A stretch of 64,000 nt of DNA, from the NCBI GenBank assembly GCA_002082245.2, contig NBTC02000002.1, positions 1,736,001 through 1,800,000 on the forward strand, given 5' to 3'. The translations under genes were made by a program, and so were the position numbers. Numbering within the stretch: the first letter of the stretch is position 1; the number at the start of each line of letters is the position of its first letter. This DNA is from Yersinia enterocolitica. Lineage in GTDB: Bacteria > Pseudomonadota > Gammaproteobacteria > Enterobacterales > Enterobacteriaceae. This document shows, piece by piece, positions 7,677 through 15,911 of the stretch. The notes beneath the pieces were generated by a model, which searched no databases, was not told the DNA's origin, and was given only the letters and a program-made list of their open reading frames with translations.

Positions 7677-9277
7677 TAATCACTCACCCTGCCCTTGAGG
7701 GCAAACAGACCCTGCGGCCGTTTTTGAATAAATAATATGATTAGCACTAAAATCAAAATCTTACCTAATACTGCGCCAATCTGCGGTTCCAAAATTTTAT
7801 TCAGCATGCCTAACCCCAGTGCTGCAACAACACTGCCAGCCAGTTGTCCGACACCACCAAGCACAACAACCAGGAAGGAATCGATGATGTAGCCCTGCCC
7901 TAATTCCGGACCAACATTTCCCAGTTGTGACAGGGCAACCCCTCCTAATCCGGCAATACCCGAACCCAGGCCAAAAGCCAGCATATCAACCCTGCCGGTT
8001 GCCACCCCACAGCAAGCAGCCATGGCGCGATTTTGCGTCACTGCCCGTACCTGTAGACCGAGGCGGGTTTTATTTAGCAACAGCCAAGTGAGTAACAGAA
8101 CAATGATCACAAAGGCGATAACGGCGATACGATTCCATGGCAAAACCAGATTTGGCAAAATCTGTACCCCGCCAGACAGCCACGCAGGGTTAGCGACTTC
8201 CAAGTTTTGCGCGCCAAAAATCATACGCACGCTCTGAATCAGCATTAGACTAATTCCCCAGGTTGCCAACAGCGTTTCCAGCGGGCGGCCATAAAGATGC
8301 CGAATTACCGTTCGTTCCAAAGCCATGCCGATTCCAGCCGTAATAAAGAACGCGACCGGCAAGGCGACCAACGGATAGAGGGCTAGCCAATGCGGAGCTA
8401 ATTGCTGAAACAGTGATTGCACCAAGTAAGCTGAATAGGCTCCCAACATCAGCATTTCACCATGGGCCATATTGATAACACCCAATAGGCCGTAAGTGAT
8501 GGCTAACCCAAGAGCTGCTAGCAACAAGATAGAGCCTAGTGATAACCCGCTGAATACTTGCCCAATAATATCCCCGACCATCAACCGATTTTGTACCTGT
8601 TTCAAACTACTGGCTGCCGCGGCACGCACTTGTGCATCAGGCTCGGTTTTAGCATCGGTTAAGCTTTGCAAACGAGATTGGGTTTGTGGCGAACCTGATT
8701 GTCCGAGCAATTGCACAGCATTCAGGCGCACCAAAGGGTTACTATCGGTCAGTTGTAAATTAGCCAAAGCAATACTTAGCGCTTCTTTGACTTTACTGTC
8801 TGTTTCCAATTTAAGACGCTGATTAAGTAACGGTAATTGATCACTTTGCGCTTGCTGCTGTAGCTCTAGTGCCGCTTGCAAGCGCACTGATTCGTCTTCA
8901 CTTGCCAGCCGTTGAGCCGTCAGTGCATTAGCAATCAGAATACGTAAGCGGTTATTGAGCCAGATTTTCTTTGGTGTACCGACAGGTTGTAACTGCCCTT
9001 CCAGCGGGGTGAAACTCTGATTATGCTGGATGAATGCCTGCCCTGTGCTATCGACCACCAACGTTTCTTGTTTCAGTGCCTGCAATAAGGGTAATCGGCT
9101 AGCATCCGGTTCGGTCGCCCATTGCTGCAACATAGCGGCTTGCTGTGAACGATTAGCCACAGCAAAATCATGGGCTGGCCCTGCTGTTGCCAAGGCTGAA
9201 AAGCTCAGTAACAGGCCTATCAGCGGCCTGAGCAAAAGATTGACTGCTCTACTCCAAACAGGAATTAACAATTTCAT
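7676..9277 (-). CDS. urtB: Urea ABC transporter permease UrtB, with long N-terminal extension
   Basis: A LivH-type permease, about 533 residues from the start at 9277. The first 35 residues form a signal-like segment (MKLLIPVW...SALATAGPA). The next 190 or so are polar and helical, with HEAT-like phrases (SVRLQAALELQQQA, NPLVRLNAVQLLGQSG), and the C-terminal half is the permease (GLLGVINMAHGEMLMLGAYSAY). The periplasmic extension is common in proteobacterial UrtB. The frame is open up to 9346, but an intrinsic terminator (9303-9338) lies inside that stretch, so the ATG at 9289 or 9277 is more likely the start; neither has a strong ribosome site. The gene follows urtA. Confidence 0.9.
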   Translation of the reverse strand: MKLLIPVWSRAVNLLLRPLIGLLLSFSALATAGPAHDFAVANRSQQAAMLQQWATEPDASRLPLLQALKQETLVVDSTGQAFIQHNQSFTPLEGQLQPVGTPKKIWLNNRLRILIANALTAQRLASEDESVRLQAALELQQQAQSDQLPLLNQRLKLETDSKVKEALSIALANLQLTDSNPLVRLNAVQLLGQSGSPQTQSRLQSLTDAKTEPDAQVRAAAASSLKQVQNRLMVGDIIGQVFSGLSLGSILLLAALGLAITYGLLGVINMAHGEMLMLGAYSAYLVQSLFQQLAPHWLALYPLVALPVAFFITAGIGMALERTVIRHLYGRPLETLLATWGISLMLIQSVRMIFGAQNLEVANPAWLSGGVQILPNLVLPWNRIAVIAFVIIVLLLTWLLLNKTRLGLQVRAVTQNRAMAACCGVATGRVDMLAFGLGSGIAGLGGVALSQLGNVGPELGQGYIIDSFLVVVLGGVGQLAGSVVAALGLGMLNKILEPQIGAVLGKILILVLIILFIQKRPQGLFALKGRVSD

Positions 9278-9302
9278 AGGCCCGCTCATCACTGATATAT
9301 GG

Positions 9303-9338
9303 CAAAAAAGATCCAGAGCCCGCAAAATCTGGCCCTGG
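9303..9338 (-). terminator. Intrinsic terminator/attenuator between urtA and urtB
   Basis: Read on the minus strand: an 8-bp stem CCAGGGCC / GGGCTCTGG (one G-U pair, one extra base) around a loop, followed by ATCTTTTTT. It lies 11 nt past the urtA stop. This would let most transcripts end after the binding-protein gene and a fraction continue into urtBCDE. Binding proteins are needed in excess over permeases, so the position makes sense. Confidence 0.75.
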
Positions 9339-9348
9339 AGAGTCATCG

Positions 9349-10617
9349 CTACTGAGTGCTTTTCACTGGATGATCCGGTTTCTTGTCATTTCCGGCGATG
9401 AACGGGCTCCATGGCTGAGCACGAATTGGCGCATCGGTTTGCCATACCACGTTGAATTGTCCGTTAGCCTCAATTTCGCCAATCATCACCGGTTTGTGCA
9501 GATGGTGATTAGTTTTATCCATTGTCAGCGTAAATCCTGATGGTGCTGGATAGGTTTGTCCGGCCATCGCAGCACGAACCTTATCCACATCGGTTGATTT
9601 GGCTTTTTCTACTGCCTGGGCCCACATGTGCATACCTACCCAAGTAGCTTCCATCGGATCATTGGTGACAGCAGTATCTGCATTCGGCAACTTATGCGCT
9701 TTGGCATAGGCTTTCCATTGTTCAACAAACGTCTTGTTCGTCGGATTATCCACCGATTGGAAGTAGTTCCAGGCCGCCAGATTCCCCACCAGTGGTTTGG
9801 TATCAATGCCACGTAGTTCCTCTTCCCCCACAGAGAACGCAATGACAGGCACATCAGTCGCTTTGATACCTTGGTTGGCCAATTCTTTGTAGAAGGGAAC
9901 ATTTGAATCGCCGTTGATGGTGGAAATAACGGCGGTTTTGCCATCGGCAGAGAATTTCTTAATATTACCCACAATAGTTTGGTAATCGCTGTAACCAAAC
10001 GGGGTATAAATCTCTTCGATATCTTTATCCTGAATACCTTTGGTATGCAGGAAGGCACGTAGGATTTTGTTGGTAGTGCGCGGGTAGACATAATCCGTCC
10101 CTAACAAAATAAAGCGTTTTGCACCACCCCCATCTTCACTTAATAAGTATTCCACAGCAGGGATAGCCTGTTGGTTTGGTGCCGCACCGGTATAGAAGAC
10201 GTTGGGCGACATCTCTTCCCCCTCATACTGTACCGGATAGAACAGTAGACCATTTAACTCTTCAAATACCGGTAAGACAGACTTACGTGAAACCGACGTC
10301 CAGGCACCAAATACGACGGCGACTTTATCTTGTGTTAATAATTGCCGCGCTTTCTCGGCAAAGAGTGGCCAGTTAGAGGCCGGATCGACAATAACCGGCT
10401 CCAGTTGTTTACCCAATACACCACCATGAGCATTGATATCATCAATACTCATCAAAGCCATATCTTTCAATGGTGTTTCAGAGATAGCCATCGTGCCGGA
10501 CAACGAGTGCAAGATACCCACTTTGATGGTGTCGGCAGCCAGCGTGCCAAAAGCCACACCCATACTGATAACTGAAGCTGAAAGAGCAAAAACCTTAATC
10601 AAGTTACGATGTTGCAT
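9349..10617 (-). CDS. urtA: Urea ABC transporter substrate-binding protein UrtA
   Basis: A 422-residue periplasmic binding protein of the Peripla_BP_5 type. Seen: a signal peptide (MQHRNLIKVFALSAS..., cleavage near ATLAA/DT around residue 29), then VGILHSLSGTMAISETPLKD, a hallmark of UrtA/AmiC-like proteins, and ILLGTDYVYPRTTNKI and FSVGEEELRGI. The start at 10617 was chosen over an upstream in-frame codon at 10650 because AGAGG lies 8 nt before it and the signal peptide begins there. It captures urea for UrtBCDE. No urease genes are in the window. Transcription appears sigma-54 dependent (see 10668-10684). Confidence 0.95.
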   Translation of the reverse strand: MQHRNLIKVFALSASVISMGVAFGTLAADTIKVGILHSLSGTMAISETPLKDMALMSIDDINAHGGVLGKQLEPVIVDPASNWPLFAEKARQLLTQDKVAVVFGAWTSVSRKSVLPVFEELNGLLFYPVQYEGEEMSPNVFYTGAAPNQQAIPAVEYLLSEDGGGAKRFILLGTDYVYPRTTNKILRAFLHTKGIQDKDIEEIYTPFGYSDYQTIVGNIKKFSADGKTAVISTINGDSNVPFYKELANQGIKATDVPVIAFSVGEEELRGIDTKPLVGNLAAWNYFQSVDNPTNKTFVEQWKAYAKAHKLPNADTAVTNDPMEATWVGMHMWAQAVEKAKSTDVDKVRAAMAGQTYPAPSGFTLTMDKTNHHLHKPVMIGEIEANGQFNVVWQTDAPIRAQPWSPFIAGNDKKPDHPVKSTQ

Positions 10618-10667
10618 AGCGTTAACCTCTGGTCGTTGAGTAAAACACACAAGATCGGATTACTCTG

Positions 10668-10684
10668 CGCAATCGCCATGCCAG
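10668..10684 (-). promoter_or_regulatory. Sigma-54 promoter of the urt operon
   Basis: On the minus strand the sequence TGGCATG-GCGA-TTGCG (10669-10683) fits the sigma-54 consensus TGGCACG-N4-TTGCW with one mismatch and exact GG/GC spacing. The predicted transcription start, about 12 nt further on, gives a leader of about 40 nt before the urtA ATG. Sigma-54/NtrC control fits a nitrogen-scavenging transporter. Confidence 0.8.
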
Positions 10685-10756
10685 TTTTATATCTTAATAA
10701 TTTAATTGAAGATTATAGATAACGTTACCAAATAACCGGATAAACGGCCTAATTGT

Positions 10757-10797
10757 CTGCACCAATAATGCACAACGCACGGGCACAGATAGTGCAA
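10757..10797 (-). promoter_or_regulatory. NtrC-like enhancer half-sites upstream of urtA
   Basis: A cluster of GCAC/GTGC half-sites lies 75-115 bp upstream of the sigma-54 promoter, the usual place for NtrC. On the minus strand it reads TGCACTATCTGTGC, then a GTGC, then TGCATTATTGGTGCA. The pairs are 2 bp tighter than the textbook glnA sites, so this is a candidate, not a match. Confidence 0.45.
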
Positions 10798-10887
10798 CAA
10801 TGAGAGGAAGTATGTGGGCAGGTAATTAAAAAACAGAATGGTGTTAATTCAGAGATTGGTGAGAAGAGTGTAGCTTAATTTTAACGA

Positions 10888-10920
10888 AAAACAGGAGTGC
10901 CAAATTGCCACTCCTGTTTT
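10888..10920 (-). terminator. Terminator downstream of yehS
   Basis: A perfect 12-bp stem, AAAACAGGAGTG / CACTCCTGTTTT, with a 9-nt loop. The T-run continues on the minus strand, so it ends yehS transcription; on the plus strand it could also act. Confidence 0.85.
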
Positions 10921-10965
10921 GTTATTAATAATCTATATCAGATAGTTATATCGATATGATCAATC

Positions 10966-11436
10966 TTACTTTTTAGGGCCACGTATACGTAGCGTCAAAC
11001 CTTTCAGAAAATAACGCAAAGCCTGATCACCACATGGGCGGAAGTTTTTGCTGCCCTCTTTGCGGAACAGTGCATTTAGCTCAGGTTTAGATACTGGGAA
11101 TTCAACCGCATTAAAAACATCGTGCATATCGGTATCTTTCAACTCAAATGCCACACGTAGTTTTTTCAATACAATATTGTTGGTAATGACTGGCTCTACC
11201 GCTGGGGCCGGGAACTTGTCATCTTTACCACGTCTAAAGAAGATCAAACCATTAAGGAAATGTGCCATTACCAGATCAGGGCAATCTTGATAACCGGCCT
11301 CATCTTCTTTTTTAAGAAAATTAACGACATCCGCATTGTTCACTTCAAAATCAGCCAGCTTAATGATTTCTGCTATCTTGATATCGTTTACGTTAAGCAT
11401 GTAGCGAACACTACGGAGCACATCGTTGTTCATCAT
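10966..11436 (-). CDS. yehS: DUF1456 family protein YehS
   Basis: A 156-residue soluble protein, the same length as E. coli YehS. Two repeated DUF1456 units can be seen: NDVLRSVRYMLNVNDIKIAEI...FLKKEDEAGYQDCPDLVMAHFLNGLI and NNIVLKKLRVAFELKDTDMHDVF...FRPCGDQALRYFLKGL. Function is unknown. The start is one of two adjacent ATGs (11436 or 11433). In E. coli it also lies in the yeh region near osmF, consistent with the synteny here. Confidence 0.92.
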   Translation of the reverse strand: MMNNDVLRSVRYMLNVNDIKIAEIIKLADFEVNNADVVNFLKKEDEAGYQDCPDLVMAHFLNGLIFFRRGKDDKFPAPAVEPVITNNIVLKKLRVAFELKDTDMHDVFNAVEFPVSKPELNALFRKEGSKNFRPCGDQALRYFLKGLTLRIRGPKK

Positions 11437-11672
11437 ATTACTGCCCTATTCCTATTATTTAGAGTAGACGTGGGCGAATATCGCAAGAAAAACAAAAGGC
11501 TTCTTTCACGTCTAGCGGGCAGTATTGTATAGATTTACGTTGATTTTCTCAATGCAAATCTGATTAATGAGAAAAGTATGCATTCCGGTAGAATACATAA
11601 AACTCAATAATAATGAAATTTGAAGGGCTAAGATAAATTAATATTCCTTTCATCTTTCTACTTTATTAAAGA

Positions 11673-12578
11673 TCAGCTATTCATCTTACTGTTATAGCTG
11701 GATTGATAAAGGGCGATATCCTCACCGGAAATGTATTTTCTACGTAATGTGGCAGATATTTTATCCATAATCATAACTACCACAACCATTATTAAGGTAA
11801 TAAACATCACAACATCCCAGTTCCATAGACGCATATTCTCGGCATAAACCAAGCCAATACCTCCCGCCCCCACAAAACCTAATACTGCGGCAGAACGCGT
11901 ATTTGACTCAATTTGATAAAGGCTTAGCGCTAACAGTGTTGGGAAGGACTGAGTAAAAATACCAAAACGGTGTTTTTGCAAAGCATTAGCCCCCATGGCG
12001 GTCAAGCCGCGATTAGGCGATTTATCAACAGCTTCATGCCCTTCAGCATAGAGTTTACCCAATAACCCTATATCTTGCATAATAATAGCTAACACCCCGG
12101 CAAGCGGCCCCATACCAACGGCACGAACAAAAATCAGTCCCCAAATTGCCATATCAATGCCACGAAAAACATCCAAAAAGCGCCGAATTATAAAGGAAAT
12201 AATACGTAATCCCGGTGTCGACATTACGTTGCGTGCGGCTAAAAATGATAGCGGCAAAGCCAGCACCGTCGCGGTTAAAGTCCCTGCGAATACAATTGCC
12301 AAGGTAATAAATATCTGACTGAAATAGTATTTAAATGGCCAATTAATGAAATCATGCCAAACAAACATACGCAAAAAATAGCGGCTTATTTGCTGGCTTC
12401 CATTAGCAAATGTCTGCCAAGGGATACCAAAGACTTTAAAGAAAAATAGATAATATAAAAAAATACCGACAGTAATGGCGGTAACTAACCTGATATACCG
12501 TTTTTGCTGTAAGAAAAATTGCGGATATTGCTGTTTTAAAGTCAATATCTGTGACGGTGTTAAATGATGAGCCAACAT
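11673..12578 (-). CDS. phnE: Phosphonate-type ABC transporter permease PhnE (second copy)
   Basis: A 301-residue inner-membrane permease. Seen: about six membrane spans and the ABC-2-like EAA loop region ELA... replaced here by EGHEAVDKSPNRGLTAMGANALQKHRFG. The C-terminal phrase NTRSAAVLGFVGAGGIG is typical of PhnE. It is the last gene of phnC-phnD-phnE1-phnE2; its ATG overlaps the phnE1 stop (TAATG). Two different PhnE subunits, rather than one PhnE homodimer, likely form a heterodimeric channel. No clear terminator follows. Confidence 0.9.
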   Translation of the reverse strand: MLAHHLTPSQILTLKQQYPQFFLQQKRYIRLVTAITVGIFLYYLFFFKVFGIPWQTFANGSQQISRYFLRMFVWHDFINWPFKYYFSQIFITLAIVFAGTLTATVLALPLSFLAARNVMSTPGLRIISFIIRRFLDVFRGIDMAIWGLIFVRAVGMGPLAGVLAIIMQDIGLLGKLYAEGHEAVDKSPNRGLTAMGANALQKHRFGIFTQSFPTLLALSLYQIESNTRSAAVLGFVGAGGIGLVYAENMRLWNWDVVMFITLIMVVVVMIMDKISATLRRKYISGEDIALYQSSYNSKMNS

Positions 12579-13441
12579 TATGAAGCTCCTTCCACAACGT
12601 GCTGACGTAATTTACCCGAGGTATAATCCAACAGCGATACCACAATAATAATCAGCAGCAATGTCATGCTCACCTGATCATAACGGTCCAATTTTATTGA
12701 CGTCATCAGTTCCTGCCCAATCCCACCAGCACCAACCAGTCCTAGAATGGTCGATTGGCGGAAATTAATCTCCAGACGCATAAAGCTATAAGAGAGAAAT
12801 ATCGGTTTTACCTGTGGCCACAGCGCAAAACGCATTCGTTGTAATTTACCCGCACCACAGGCCGCCAGCCCACGCACCGGTTTATCAGATACCGTTTCAA
12901 GCGATTCATAAAACAACTTAGTCAAACTGCCAATCGTATGTAATGCCAGTGCCAGAAAACCGGGAATTGCCCCGATACCAAAAGCCATAACAAACATCAC
13001 TGCCCATGCCAATTCCGGCATGGTGCGTAAAAATGCCACAAAAGTTCGAATAGATAACCGTAACCAAGGCGGGCTTTGAGTATTATTCGCAGCCAGGAAG
13101 GCCAGGATAACCGCAACCACCACGGATAAAATAGTGGCTGCCACCGCCAATTGCAGCGTTTCCCAAATCAGCGGTAACTGTATAGGTAACCGATAACCCC
13201 AATAAGCCAGAGACCCCTCCGTGTGACCATCGGCAAATAAATTGTGCCAATAGAGTACCGGTATCGTTTCGGCTAGATAATCAAAAAAATGTGGGATGGA
13301 AATAAGAACAGTATGTAAATTAAACTCAGCAATACTTCCAGCACCCAGATAAATAATTGCCAGCGTTAATGACCAAATCAACGTTTCACGTTTTTGTTTA
13401 CCGCGAATCTGCTGGTAGTAGTGGTTAAAATCAGTATTCAA
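12578..13441 (-). CDS. phnE: Phosphonate-type ABC transporter permease PhnE (first copy)
   Basis: A 287-residue permease with about six membrane segments. Seen: ESLETVSDKPVRGLAACGAGKLQRMRF, the PhnE coupling loop, and NFRQSTILGLVGAGGIGQEL near 230-250. The only plausible start is a TTG at 13441, with AGGTGG about 9 nt upstream; the next in-frame ATG is far inside the protein. A weak translation start plus the hairpin at 13463-13488 would lower its level relative to PhnD. Confidence 0.88.
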   Translation of the reverse strand: MNTDFNHYYQQIRGKQKRETLIWSLTLAIIYLGAGSIAEFNLHTVLISIPHFFDYLAETIPVLYWHNLFADGHTEGSLAYWGYRLPIQLPLIWETLQLAVAATILSVVVAVILAFLAANNTQSPPWLRLSIRTFVAFLRTMPELAWAVMFVMAFGIGAIPGFLALALHTIGSLTKLFYESLETVSDKPVRGLAACGAGKLQRMRFALWPQVKPIFLSYSFMRLEINFRQSTILGLVGAGGIGQELMTSIKLDRYDQVSMTLLLIIIVVSLLDYTSGKLRQHVVEGAS

Positions 13442-13462
13442 AATAAGCTACCACCTAAAAGC

Positions 13463-13488
13463 AATAGCTCCGGCAAGCCAGAGCTATT
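13463..13488 (-). terminator. Hairpin between phnD and phnE1 (possible partial terminator or processing site)
   Basis: An 8-bp stem, AATAGCTC / GAGCTATT, with a 10-nt loop in the 70-bp gap. On the minus strand it is followed by GCTTTTAGG, only a short T-run, so it may be a leaky attenuator or an mRNA 3'-end stabiliser for phnD rather than a full stop. Confidence 0.45.
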
Positions 13489-13510
13489 TCGTTTTATCCG
13501 CCGGACCGAA

Positions 13511-14440
13511 TTAACGATCACCTTTGGTTAATTCACGCTTCATATCAATGATAGTTTGATACTCGCTGAGGGATGTTTCACCAATATGCTGTTTGCCACC
13601 CATCGCTTTAATGAAACAACCGTGATCCTCTTTATCCAGTTTTTTAACCGCAGCGACTAATTGCGCTTTAAATTCAGACGGTAATGCACTGCGGACAAGA
13701 ATCGGGCCGTTGGGGATCAGTGGCGACTGCCAGATGATACGGATCTGTTTCATTAAATCCGGGTGATCCATACGAATCATGCGCGTAAATGCACCACTGG
13801 TATAACCGGTGTTATAGTCACCGATCATGGAAGCCCAGGTGACAGCACCGGCGAATTGCCCGTTAATGACACCCAGAATATCTTGTTCATGACCACCAGA
13901 GAATGTCACGCTAGAGAAGAAGTCGTTATATTTATTATCCGGTGTTCCACCAAATTTCTGTTTAAAACTTTGATTAGGGATTAAAAAACCAGAGGTTGAA
14001 TCTGGGTCAGCAAAACCGAACGCTTTACCTTTCAAATCTTCAATTTTCTGATAAGGGCTATCCGCTTTCACCACAACCACAGAGTGATAACCGCGTGATT
14101 TGTCAGTATCATCGATAGCAATACCTACAATATCAACGGCTTTAGGATCTTTAATATAAACAGAGGCAAAAGAGGAAGGAGACATACTTAATACCAAGTC
14201 AATCTTCCCACCTAATAGGCCTTGTATTACGCCAGAATAGTCTGATGCATTATGCAAGTTTGTTTTTACATTTAACTCTTTATCTAAAAACTCTTTGACA
14301 CACATATTATCGCCAATTTGTTGTGTCGCATTCTGCCCACCAAGAATACCCAGATTAATTTCTTTTGGTGCATCCGCTGCTGTAGCATTAAATACCATAA
14401 AACTTGCCAATAATGAGGTAAGACAAAGTACTTTTTTCAT
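13511..14440 (-). CDS. phnD: Phosphonate-type ABC transporter substrate-binding protein PhnD
   Basis: A 309-residue periplasmic binding protein. Seen: a signal peptide (MKKVLCLTSLLASFMVFNATAADA, cleavage near 21), then INLGILGGQNATQQIGDN, the PhnD-like start, and FGFADPDSTSGFLIPNQSF, the conserved D-S-T-S ligand-binding segment. Family knowledge: PhnD binds phosphonates such as 2-aminoethylphosphonate, or phosphite in some relatives. No C-P lyase or phosphonatase gene is in the window, so ligand identity is open. Confidence 0.92.
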   Translation of the reverse strand: MKKVLCLTSLLASFMVFNATAADAPKEINLGILGGQNATQQIGDNMCVKEFLDKELNVKTNLHNASDYSGVIQGLLGGKIDLVLSMSPSSFASVYIKDPKAVDIVGIAIDDTDKSRGYHSVVVVKADSPYQKIEDLKGKAFGFADPDSTSGFLIPNQSFKQKFGGTPDNKYNDFFSSVTFSGGHEQDILGVINGQFAGAVTWASMIGDYNTGYTSGAFTRMIRMDHPDLMKQIRIIWQSPLIPNGPILVRSALPSEFKAQLVAAVKKLDKEDHGCFIKAMGGKQHIGETSLSEYQTIIDMKRELTKGDR

Positions 14441-14476
14441 TAAAATAACCTATTCTGATAAAGGGATAAGTGGGGA

Positions 14477-15313
14477 TTAATGCAAAAGTTCAGTGGATTC
14501 ATCGCTGTAAATATCTTGAATAATAGAATCATTTAACAGTGAAGGATGCCCATCAAAGACAATCCGCCCGTGGGCAATACCAATCACTCGGGTGCAATAG
14601 TCTTTCACCAAATCAACAGAGTGTAAGTTCACAATTACAGCAATATCGTTTTCACTTATTTTCTGTAATGTATTCATAATGCGGGTTGTGTTTTTTGGAT
14701 CTAAAGAAGCGACAGGTTCATCAGCCAATAATATTTTGGGGTTTTGCATCATGGCGCGGCAAATGGCCACCCGTTGCATTTGGCCGCCAGAGAGATTCTC
14801 TGCACGCTGCAACGCATGGGGTAACATATTAAGCCATTGTAATAACTCAATTGCTCTAGCCCGATCTTCATCAGCAAATATTTTGAAAAATGATTTAAAC
14901 GTGGAGGTGTAACTCAGGCGGCCTAACAAAACATTAGTAATAACATCAAGACGGGGGACCAAACAGAAATCTTGGAAGATCATGCCGCATTTTGCGCGCC
15001 ATTTACGCATCTGCTTGGTTGTTAGTGCTGCAATATTTTGCGTATCGCCATTGTCATGGTAATTAATAATTTCGCCCGCACTGCTGGGAATAGTGCCATT
15101 TAAAACATGTAACAATGTTGATTTTCCGGCACCAGAGCGGCCAATAATTGCAACAAACTCACCTGCATGGAGTTCAAAATTAATATCATCCAGCACACGG
15201 TGTTGTGATTGGTACGCTTTAACTAATCCCTTAACGGCAAGTACCTTCTTACGCGGTTCTTGCACCGCAGCCGGATAGTCAGCCACAGTGAATTTACGTA
15301 ATGCCTGGCCCAT
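14477..15313 (-). CDS. phnC: Phosphonate-type ABC transporter ATP-binding protein PhnC
   Basis: A 278-residue ABC ATPase and first gene of the phnCDE1E2 operon. Seen: Walker [10 protein letters not shown] near residue 58, the PhnC-specific stretch [25 protein letters not shown], signature [14 protein letters not shown], Walker [14 protein letters not shown] and H-loop NLHSVDL. There is a 25-residue N-terminal extension before the ATPase fold. Tandem PhoB-box-like repeats lie 62-90 bp upstream. Confidence 0.93.
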   Translation of the reverse strand: MGQALRKFTVADYPAAVQEPRKKVLAVKGLVKAYQSQHRVLDDINFELHAGEFVAIIGRSGAGKSTLLHVLNGTIPSSAGEIINYHDNGDTQNIAALTTKQMRKWRAKCGMIFQDFCLVPRLDVITNVLLGRLSYTSTFKSFFKIFADEDRARAIELLQWLNMLPHALQRAENLSGGQMQRVAICRAMMQNPKILLADEPVASLDPKNTTRIMNTLQKISENDIAVIVNLHSVDLVKDYCTRVIGIAHGRIVFDGHPSLLNDSIIQDIYSDESTELLH

Positions 15314-15374
15314 AACATGTCTCTCAGATTGCCTGTCGTCATGAGCTATTAACGGATAATTCTATTGCATCTTG

Positions 15375-15403
15375 ATGAAAGTTTTATGAGAGAAAGGTGA
15401 CAA
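15375..15403 (-). promoter_or_regulatory. Tandem PhoB (Pho) box upstream of phnC
   Basis: On the minus strand three 7-mers with 4-bp spacers repeat every 11 bp: TTGTCAC, CTCTCAT, CTTTCAT. The Pho-box consensus is CTGTCAT-A-rich-4-CTGTCAY. Each repeat differs by one or two bases, but the AAAA spacer and the 11-bp spacing are right. It lies 62 bp before phnC, the correct place for phosphate-starvation activation. Confidence 0.65.
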
Positions 15404-15419
15404 AAAATAGCCACCTTTC
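15392..15419 (-). other. Inverted repeat downstream of the GlsB/YeaQ gene, overlapping the Pho box
   Basis: Arms GAAAGGTG / CACCTTTC flank a 12-nt loop that contains a T-run. It may help end transcription of the 15456-15704 gene, but there is no T-run after the stem. It overlaps the outermost Pho-box repeat. Confidence 0.35.
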
Positions 15420-15455
15420 TTATACTTTACTCAATTACAGGATATTGATGAGTAT

Positions 15456-15704
15456 CTAACTTCTTAATTTACGGTAGACAAACAGCACAACCAGTGAACC
15501 GATAACCGCCACGACAAAGCTGCCAAAATTAAACCCATCAACTTTGCCCATACCAAAGAAGACACTAATATAGCCCCCCACCAGGGCACCGACCACGCCA
15601 AGGATTACGGTCATAATAAAGCCACCGCCATCCTCTCCGGGCATAATCCATTTAGCCAAAACACCGGCGATAAGACCAAAAATAATCCAAGATAGTATGC
15701 CCAT
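15456..15704 (-). CDS. GlsB/YeaQ/YmgE family stress response membrane protein
   Basis: An 82-residue small membrane protein with three hydrophobic segments. Seen: MGILSWIIFGLIAGVLAKWIMPGEDGGG, then ILGVVGALVGGYI, and a final VVAVIGSLVVLFVYRKL, the pattern of the transglycosylase-associated protein family (E. coli YeaQ, also 82 residues). The start at 15704 is preceded by GGAGG at 6 nt; a longer form from 15716 would put this ribosome site inside the gene. Members are often stress induced; function is not established. Confidence 0.9.
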   Translation of the reverse strand: MGILSWIIFGLIAGVLAKWIMPGEDGGGFIMTVILGVVGALVGGYISVFFGMGKVDGFNFGSFVVAVIGSLVVLFVYRKLRS

Positions 15705-15911
15705 AAACACCTCCATAAAATTAATATTTGCTGATAACTGATTTGACTACCCACTGTTGTTGATCCGCCTTTCAGCTTTGCGTTCAATCTTAAACATAGG
15801 TCTCAGGTAAACATAACGGGCTTAACCTGACAGTCTTAAAACAGCTAACATCATTAAGTTAAGACCCGATTAACAAAATCTGCAAATCAGACCAGCCAAG
15901 TTAAATACAAA

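Noticed and set aside
9636..10091. 151-codon frame within urtA on the same strand
   Set aside because: Lies wholly inside urtA in another frame, rich in rare residues, no start signal.
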